A stretch of DNA of 11,572 nt, from contig CAJLZE010000067.1 in assembly GCA_905210995.1 (NCBI GenBank), positions 1-11,572 on the forward strand, given 5' to 3'. Origin of the DNA: an uncultured Anaerotruncus sp. (GTDB lineage Bacteria; Bacillota; Clostridia; Oscillospirales; CAG-272). A program made the position numbers and the translations under genes. Positions 7,161 through 11,572 of the stretch are shown here, one piece after another; positions within the stretch are counted from its first letter, which is position 1, and each line of letters begins with the position of its first letter. Below the pieces are notes generated by a model that worked only from the letters and a program-made list of their open reading frames with translations, searched no databases and was not told where the DNA came from.

Positions 7161-7216
7161 CGTTAAACAGCCGAGTAATCGTTGAACTACTGGGGGTATT
7201 CGTTAAACAGCCGAGT
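7160..7216 (+). repeat. 17-bp direct repeat, two copies 40 bp apart
   Basis: TCGTTAAACAGCCGAGT occurs exactly at 7160-7176 and at 7200-7216. Between them lies ATCGTTGAACTAC (7178-7190), which resembles a degraded third copy. The second copy leads into the hsdS-like fragment. They may mark a small duplication or the trace of a recombination event. Confidence 0.7.
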
Positions 7217-7408
7217 TCTGATAACACCTCTTATGAGAAAATCGGCGATGAAGTGTGATCGCTGCCGGATGAGGTTACAGTTTGACATCCCCGATTCGTG
7301 GGAATGGGTGCGACTTGTTAAGATCTGCGAGTATATCCGACGTGAAATGGCACAAAAGTATTCTCCGATTAAAAAGTACCCCGTTGTCTCCCAGAAGTGC
7401 AATCAACG
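7196..7408 (+). pseudogene. hsdS: Remnant of a type I restriction-modification specificity gene (hsdS)
   Basis: HsdS is the DNA-recognition subunit of type I restriction systems. In the frame through 7217 the text reads SSDNTSYEKIGDEV, then a TGA stop (7256-7258), then SLPDEVTV and a second TGA (7283). Near 7278-7283 the homology moves to another frame and reads FDIPDSWEWVRL followed by KYSPIKKYPVVSQKCNQ. The order YEKIGDEV, DIPDSWEWVRL, KYP-V-QKCNQ is what HsdS proteins show at the entry to their first target-recognition domain. Two stops, one frameshift and loss of everything after about 7408 make this a dead fragment of about 70 of the usual 400 or so residues. No hsdM or hsdR is visible. 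The call rests on motif memory and should hold in a protein search. Confidence 0.72.
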
Positions 7409-7445
7409 AAACGATTCTTTAAAAACAGTGATTTTAAGTCGGATA

Positions 7446-7486
7446 GCGAATATCCCCGGTGGTCAATGACCGTCCGGGGATATCGC
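7446..7486. repeat. Long inverted repeat downstream of clpC, possible terminator
   Basis: GCGA (7446-7449) plus TATCCCCGG (7451-7459) pair with CCGGGGATA (7474-7482) plus TCGC (7483-7486): 13 bp with one bulged A at 7450. The 14-nt loop can itself pair (GGTC/GACC). It starts 25 bp past the clpC stop on the minus strand, where a terminator would be expected, but neither strand has a T-run after the stem. Confidence 0.6.
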
Positions 7487-7511
7487 AAATATATAGACTT
7501 TCTAAGGATTG

Positions 7512-9971
7512 TCACTTGGTCACAACCAGTTTGCCGTCCTCCACAGTCAGCTTGGCGGTATCGCCGGTATCGAGCGTGCCATCCAGCATTTTCTCTGCCA
7601 CGGCGTCCTCCACCTTGCTCTGAATGGCTCTACGCAGCGGACGGGCACCGTATTTCGGGTCAAAGCCCACTCTGGCAAGCTCCTTCACAGCCTCTTCGTT
7701 TGCATCCAAATGAATACCCATGGACTCCATACGGTTTTCCACGGTCTTGAGCATCCGACGGGCAACCTCTTCGATATCCTGCTCGTTAAGAGCACGGAAC
7801 ACGATGATGTCATCAATACGGTTCAAGAACTCGGGACGGAAGGTACGGCGCAACTCTTCCATAACGGTTTCCTTGGCCTGCTCGTATGCCTTGTCGGCAT
7901 CCGCCTCTGCCTTTTTGTCATCGGCTTTGAAATCCAACTTGGATCCGGCATCAGTCAGTGCCTTAGCACCAATGTTACTGGTCATAACGATGACGGTGTT
8001 CTTAAAATCAACGGTGCGACCCTGAGAATCGGTGATACGGCCATCGTCCAAAATCTGGAGCATGATGTTCCAGACATCCTCGTGCGCCTTTTCGATCTCA
8101 TCGAACAGAACAACGGAATAGGGCTTGCGGCGCACCTTTTCCGTCAGCTGACCGCCTTCATCGTGACCTACATATCCGGGAGGCGAACCAACCAGACGGG
8201 ACACCGTATGGCGTTCCATGTATTCGGACATATCGATTCGGATCATAGCGTTTTCGTCGCCGAACATGGCTTCTGCCAAAGACTTACACAGCTCTGTTTT
8301 ACCGACGCCGGTAGGACCGAGAAACAGGAAACTGCCGATAGGACGCTTGGGATCCTTCAAACCGACACGGCCGCGGCGGATGGCACGGGCAACAGCCTTT
8401 ACAGCCTCGTCCTGACCCACAACTCGCTTATGGAGAATATCTTCCATATGCAGCAGGCGCTGACTCTCGTCCTCGGTAAGCCGTGTTACGGGAACACCGG
8501 TCCAGTCTGATACAACAGAGGCAATGTCCTCTTCGGTCACATCACGGTGTGCTTTATTGTTATCGCGGTGCTTATTGCGCTCGGTCTCCAATTGCTTCTT
8601 ATAGTCCTTTTCGGTATCCCGCAGTTTAGCGGCCTTCTCAAAGTCCTGGGCGGCAATAGCGGCTTCCTTGTCTGCGGCAAGTGCGTTGAGCTTCTCTTCA
8701 AGATTTGTGAATTCTTCGGAGGGTTCTTCTTCCTCTAACTCCACACGGCTGGCAGCCTCGTCCATTAGATCAATAGCTTTGTCCGGCAGGAATCGGTCGT
8801 TGATATATCGGGATGATAATTCCACCGCAGCCTTCAGGGCTTCATCGGTAATGTGCAGACCGTGGTGTTGCTCATACTTTGCCCGCAGACCCTTCAAGAT
8901 CTCTAATGCAGCCTCTTGACTCGGCTCACCTACGGTAACCGGCTGGAAACGACGCTCCAGTGCGGCATCCTTCTCGATGTACTTGCGGTACTCATTCAAA
9001 GTGGTAGCACCGATAACCTGAATTTCACCGCGGCTAAGCGCAGGCTTCAAAATATTGGCGGCATCAACGGCACCCTCGGCTGAGCCTGTACCGACAAGGG
9101 TATGCAGCTCGTCGATGAAAAGGATGATGTTGCCGTCCTTTTTAGCTTCCTGCATGACCTTTTTGATACGGTCTTCAAATTCACCGCGGTATTTGGAACC
9201 GGCTACCATGCCGGTAAGATCCAAAGACAGCAACTTTTTGTCCAGCAGCTTTTCCGGAACTTTACCCGAGACAATTTTCTGAGCCAATCCCTCGGCAATG
9301 GCGGTTTTGCCGACACCGGGTTCGCCGATGAGACAAGGGTTATTGTTACTGCGACGAGACAGAATCTGAATTACTCGCTTGATCTCTTTATCACGACCAA
9401 TGACAGGATCCAGTTTTCCTGTTCTGGCGTCAGCCGTCAAATCGTGGGTGAACTCCGATAGGGTCTTATTCTTGCCGCTTTCCTCGCTGTTTTCGGTACC
9501 CGAGGCGCTGCCGCCGCTTTGCGCATGGGATGCAACGCTGACTTTCTCCATCAGTGCTATATACAGTTGGCGGGCGTCCACGCCGGCAGACCGCAGGATA
9601 CGGACTGCCATATTGTTACCCTCGCGGAGAATGCCTGCCAGCAGATGCTCTGTTCCAACGTAGGCATAACCACCGCGAATGGCATCCTCCATGGCAATTT
9701 CAAGTACATGCTTTGCTCTTGGGCTCAAGCTCTGGGCAGAATTGCCATTGTCGGAAGGGCGGGAACCGGCGGTTTTACGAATCATTTCCGTGAGTAGATC
9801 ATCCGTCAGACCGGCCTCTGTCAACACCGTATGGGCAAGTCCCTCGTCCTCACGCATCAATCCAAGCAGCAGGTGTTCCGTACCCATATAACCGTGACCC
9901 AATTCACCTGCGGCCTCCTGAGCCAACTGTAAGGCTTCTTCCGCAGTGGGAGTGAATTTATTTTCATCCAT
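7512..9971 (-). CDS. clpC: ClpC-type AAA+ unfoldase (Clp ATP-binding subunit)
   Basis: The protein has 819 residues, normal ClpC length. It is a cytoplasmic hexameric unfoldase that threads proteins, usually into ClpP. Two Clp-N repeats (about 1-68 and 80-145) bind adaptors. AAA+ domain 1 has Walker A GEPGVGKT (216-223), Walker B FIDE (285-288), pore loop KYRG (260-263) and arginine fingers at 340-341. The middle domain has a UVR motif (about 424-462, DFEKAAKLRD), which separates ClpC from ClpB. AAA+ domain 2 has Walker A GPTGVGKT (552-559), Walker B VVLFDE (620-625) and pore loop GYVG (599-602). The usual ClpP-docking tripeptide [LIV]-G-[FL] reads L-D-F at 679-681. The start has AGAGGT 8 bp upstream. 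It lies 56 bp behind the McsA-like gene and is probably co-transcribed. Codon use avoids ATA, unlike the ECF operon. It could be a second, accessory ClpC. Confidence 0.95.
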   Translation of the reverse strand: MDENKFTPTAEEALQLAQEAAGELGHGYMGTEHLLLGLMREDEGLAHTVLTEAGLTDDLLTEMIRKTAGSRPSDNGNSAQSLSPRAKHVLEIAMEDAIRGGYAYVGTEHLLAGILREGNNMAVRILRSAGVDARQLYIALMEKVSVASHAQSGGSASGTENSEESGKNKTLSEFTHDLTADARTGKLDPVIGRDKEIKRVIQILSRRSNNNPCLIGEPGVGKTAIAEGLAQKIVSGKVPEKLLDKKLLSLDLTGMVAGSKYRGEFEDRIKKVMQEAKKDGNIILFIDELHTLVGTGSAEGAVDAANILKPALSRGEIQVIGATTLNEYRKYIEKDAALERRFQPVTVGEPSQEAALEILKGLRAKYEQHHGLHITDEALKAAVELSSRYINDRFLPDKAIDLMDEAASRVELEEEEPSEEFTNLEEKLNALAADKEAAIAAQDFEKAAKLRDTEKDYKKQLETERNKHRDNNKAHRDVTEEDIASVVSDWTGVPVTRLTEDESQRLLHMEDILHKRVVGQDEAVKAVARAIRRGRVGLKDPKRPIGSFLFLGPTGVGKTELCKSLAEAMFGDENAMIRIDMSEYMERHTVSRLVGSPPGYVGHDEGGQLTEKVRRKPYSVVLFDEIEKAHEDVWNIMLQILDDGRITDSQGRTVDFKNTVIVMTSNIGAKALTDAGSKLDFKADDKKAEADADKAYEQAKETVMEELRRTFRPEFLNRIDDIIVFRALNEQDIEEVARRMLKTVENRMESMGIHLDANEEAVKELARVGFDPKYGARPLRRAIQSKVEDAVAEKMLDGTLDTGDTAKLTVEDGKLVVTK

Positions 9972-10027
9972 AATGCAATACCTCTTTTTTCCGTGAAGTG
10001 TGTTTTCCCTTTTGATGCGTGCCTTAC

Positions 10028-10519
10028 TTAATGGCGTTCTTTCGCATCTTTTTTGGATGCCTCGGCTTCTTTATGAGCCTCCTCCAACTGGTGGATCTCG
10101 TCTCTAAGCTGGGCGGCCTGTTCAAAGTTCTCCTCGTGAATGGCCTTCTTCTGTGCCTGTTTCAATGCATTCATCTGACGCAGGTAGGAAAAACGGCTCT
10201 GCTCCTCACTGCTCATCAGATTATCCTTCTGTTCCTCCTGAACCTCCTGTACCGGAGCTGCGCCAATGGCAGGCATTGTGTCGAAGAAATCATCAAAAGG
10301 ACTCTCCAGCATCCGCCCCATCAGGGACGGCATGGAGCTAAAGAAATTATCATTCCCAAAGAAGCTGTCCATCACAGATGGCCGCTGAGCAAAGAACCCC
10401 CGCGTGTAGCCTAGCTTTTCTGCACAGGCTTGGCAAAGATGGTGCTCTTCTGTTCTGCCATTGATGTTGCTGCGATATACGAAGTTAGCCTCATTTCTGC
10501 CGCAATTTTCGCATTTCAT
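10028..10519 (-). CDS. McsA-like protein with one zinc finger and a UVR motif
   Basis: The protein has 163 residues. An N-terminal zinc finger uses C3-x-x-C6 and C29-x-x-C32, with the McsA-like opening MKCENCGRNEANFVY. The middle (about 41-85) is rich in Phe, Met and Asp (FFGNDNFFSSMPSLMGRMLES). Residues about 106-150 form a UVR coiled coil (NFEQAAQLRDEIHQLEEAH) of the kind that contacts ClpC. Bacillus McsA is about 185 residues with two zinc fingers and activates the arginine kinase McsB; here the second finger is absent, and so are mcsB and ctsR nearby. The start has GGAGGG 7 bp upstream. It sits directly before clpC on the same strand, so a role as ClpC adaptor or cofactor is likely but inferred. 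Confidence 0.85.
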   Translation of the reverse strand: MKCENCGRNEANFVYRSNINGRTEEHHLCQACAEKLGYTRGFFAQRPSVMDSFFGNDNFFSSMPSLMGRMLESPFDDFFDTMPAIGAAPVQEVQEEQKDNLMSSEEQSRFSYLRQMNALKQAQKKAIHEENFEQAAQLRDEIHQLEEAHKEAEASKKDAKERH

Positions 10520-10559
10520 TATTCATCCCTCCGTGAGACTGTTTAGTCTTTTTCAACTA

Positions 10560-10587
10560 TTTATAGTTTAAGCTTTTTCGCTTGCAA
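10560..10587 (-). promoter_or_regulatory. Candidate promoter of the mcsA-like/clpC unit
   Basis: On the minus strand TTGCAA (10587-10582) and TATAAA (10565-10560) are 16 bp apart, about 40 bp before the McsA-like start codon. The -35 matches the consensus at four of six bases. I saw no tandem CtsR heptad operator and no CIRCE element around it. Confidence 0.5.
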
Positions 10588-10798
10588 CCACAAGAAACCG
10601 CTGGTACAATAATTGAAAAGCGGCTTGTGTCGAATGCACAAGCCAAAGAAGGAAAAAGCAAAGAAATAAGCCTTTTACAGTAAGAAAATCCCTTTCCCAT
10701 GTGCTGTGCGGATGACAAACCGCCTTTTCAATGAATGCTATTCTGAGATTTTACGCAGATATTACACTACTTCGGTATCTGAATTAACATAAAGAATT
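10588..10798. other. Intergenic region between the divergent units
   Basis: About 340 bp separate the McsA-like and DUF4177 start codons. This part is AT-rich and I see no gene in it. It holds one hairpin, GGCTTGTG (10622-10629) with CACAAGCC (10637-10644) and a 7-nt loop. On the minus strand that hairpin is followed by GC-TTTT, so it could be a weak minus-strand terminator, though no minus-strand gene is seen upstream of it here. Confidence 0.5.
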
Positions 10799-10804
10799 TA
10801 TAAT
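10799..10804 (+). promoter_or_regulatory. Candidate -10 box of the DUF4177-like gene
   Basis: A perfect TATAAT about 53 bp before the start codon at 10857. No good -35 hexamer is found at 16-18 bp spacing, so activity may need an activator, or the match may be chance in AT-rich DNA. Confidence 0.4.
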
Positions 10805-10856
10805 ATACAGTGATTAAGTATCAGGATAACTTAGAATGACGAAAAGAGGGACTCTT

Positions 10857-11033
10857 ATGACTTACAAAACCATTGTGACCGACTACGCACCCAAGGCAAA
10901 GAAAATGGCAGACGAAATTGAAAAAGTAATCAATGAAAAAGCAAAAGACGGGTGGGAACCTGTGAGCTTTTCCGTGACCAATTCCTGCAAGGCGATTCTT
11001 GTGTTTCGTTTGCCGGAAGACACAGAAAAATGA
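10857..11033 (+). CDS. Small DUF4177-like protein
   Basis: The protein has 58 residues from the ATG at 10857, chosen because AGAGGG (10845-10850) lies 6 bp upstream; an in-frame ATG at 10836 would add seven residues and has no such site. It begins MTYKTIVTDYAPKAKKMAD, continues with an amphipathic helix and then DGWEPVSFSVTNSCKAILVF. The layout (strand, helix ending in DGWE, two strands) fits the DUF4177 family of about 60-residue cytoplasmic proteins, whose function is unknown. There is no signal peptide or membrane segment. The XRE regulator gene starts 121 bp downstream on the same strand. Confidence 0.78.
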   Translation: MTYKTIVTDYAPKAKKMADEIEKVINEKAKDGWEPVSFSVTNSCKAILVFRLPEDTEK

Positions 11034-11043
11034 TTAGGATGCA

Positions 11044-11113
11044 AAAAGCCGACACCATTTCCTGCAATTCCACCGACATTCTACCACCGGGGGATGTAGC
11101 TGTATCGGCTTTT
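11044..11113 (+). repeat. Inverted repeat between the DUF4177 gene and the XRE gene
   Basis: AAAAGCCGA (11044-11052) is the exact inverse of TCGGCTTTT (11105-11113), and pairing extends inward past one mismatch. About 50 nt lie inside, with a smaller possible CTAC/GTAG stem. The 3' arm ends in TTTT, so it could be a structured terminator of the upstream gene or a leader element ahead of the regulator. Confidence 0.45.
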
Positions 11114-11154
11114 GCCCTATACTCAAAGCATCTTCAATATAGGAGGCAATCCAA

Positions 11155-11572
11155 ATGAATCAAGCAGCTATCGGAAGTTACATCGCAAAGAAGCGCAGAG
11201 AGAAAAATCTGACGCAGGAACAATTGGCGGAAACGCTCGGCGTGTCCAATAAAACGATTTCCAAATGGGAGAACGGCAAGTGTATGCCGGATTACAGCAT
11301 CATCGAGCAGCTCTGCAAAGAGCTTTCCGTTACACTTTCCGAACTGATGGACGGCGAGGATGCGGCGGAGGACAGCGTTCGTGTCTATGACGATGAGCAG
11401 ATCCTCGACCTGTTGCGCCGTATGCAGGAGTTGGAACGGCAGAAAAACATATTGTACGGAATCATTCTTATTGTTCTCGGTATAGCCTGCAACGCTATGT
11501 CAAATACGGTGGGTGGATCTCATGTGCAGGAGTTCATATCCGGTCTCTTGATTGGCTTGTCCGTTGCGGAAG
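11155..11572 (+). CDS. XRE-family regulator with a membrane segment, 3' end missing
   Basis: The first 139 residues are visible and the frame is open to the window end. The start has AGGAGG (11141-11146) 8 bp upstream. Residues about 6-60 are a Cro/CI-type helix-turn-helix: IGSYIAKKRREKNLTQEQLA, then LGVSNKTISKWENGKCMPD, then a third helix ending in LSELMDGE. Residues 77-97 form a charged helix and about 98-115 a hydrophobic membrane helix (ILYGIILIVLGIACNAM), with a second starting near 127. Membrane-linked XRE regulators of this form are common in Firmicutes. The target is unknown; control of its own gene and of the small gene upstream is a fair guess only. Confidence 0.88.
   Translation, partial: MNQAAIGSYIAKKRREKNLTQEQLAETLGVSNKTISKWENGKCMPDYSIIEQLCKELSVTLSELMDGEDAAEDSVRVYDDEQILDLLRRMQELERQKNILYGIILIVLGIACNAMSNTVGGSHVQEFISGLLIGLSVAE

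Noticed and set aside
7182..7469. A 95-residue plus-strand gene
   Set aside because: Only its middle part resembles HsdS, the rest comes from another frame or unrelated sequence; treated as a pseudogene remnant.
7667..7675. V-G-F in ClpC as the ClpP-docking tripeptide
   Set aside because: It belongs to the C-terminal GFDPKYGARPLRRAI block found in Clp unfoldases and is far from the docking loop.
7509..8510. A 333-residue plus-strand reading frame
   Set aside because: It is antisense to clpC, whose motifs are unmistakable, and shows no family features.
10520..10620. CtsR or HrcA control of the mcsA-like/clpC unit
   Set aside because: No tandem GGTCAAA heptads and no TTAGCACTC-N9-GAGTGCTAA element could be found.
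1..11572. CRISPR array, transposase or integrase
   Set aside because: No regularly spaced repeats and no transposase or recombinase motifs were seen on either strand.

Overview
The window looks like chromosome from a Gram-positive gut-type Clostridia bacterium (Oscillospiraceae-like). The reasons are the Firmicutes-style Shine-Dalgarno sites, the ECF transporter of the fused-ATPase type, the ClpC/McsA-type pair, and the absence of any outer-membrane component. This placement is inferred from gene content, not proven.

Bases 1-6733 form one tightly packed plus-strand operon. It opens with the 3' part of a secreted protein that has an Ig-like domain and a DUF4430 (transcobalamin C-terminal-like) domain. 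Next comes a secreted alpha/alpha-barrel protein resembling the N-terminal half of intrinsic factor/transcobalamin, held in the membrane by a C-terminal helix. A small N-terminally anchored second DUF4430 protein follows. Then come an energy-coupling factor transporter T subunit, a fused double ATPase (A-A'), and an S subunit. Gaps are 14 and 33 bp, then the last three junctions overlap (4, 28 and 11 bp). My reading is that the two halves of an intrinsic-factor-like binder are made as separate membrane-anchored proteins and hand a cobamide-like ligand to a dedicated ECF importer. The domain calls rest on the sequence. The ligand is inference.

Bases 6734-7511 hold a weak terminator, a tRNA-Ser(UGA) gene with a good promoter and a very strong terminator, a second hairpin terminator, a short direct repeat, a decayed fragment of a type I restriction specificity gene (hsdS) and a long inverted repeat. 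Codon use changes across this stretch: ATA is the commonest isoleucine codon I read in ecfA and was absent in the samples of clpC I read. This suggests an old insertion site next to the tRNA gene, or less likely an assembly junction.

Bases 7512-10519 carry a minus-strand two-gene unit: a one-zinc-finger McsA-like protein followed by ClpC. There is no ctsR or mcsB. The ClpC loop that normally docks ClpP reads L-D-F instead of L/I/V-G-F.

Bases 10520-11572 contain a divergent plus-strand stretch with a small DUF4177-like protein and the start of an XRE-family regulator with a membrane segment, which runs off the end of the window.
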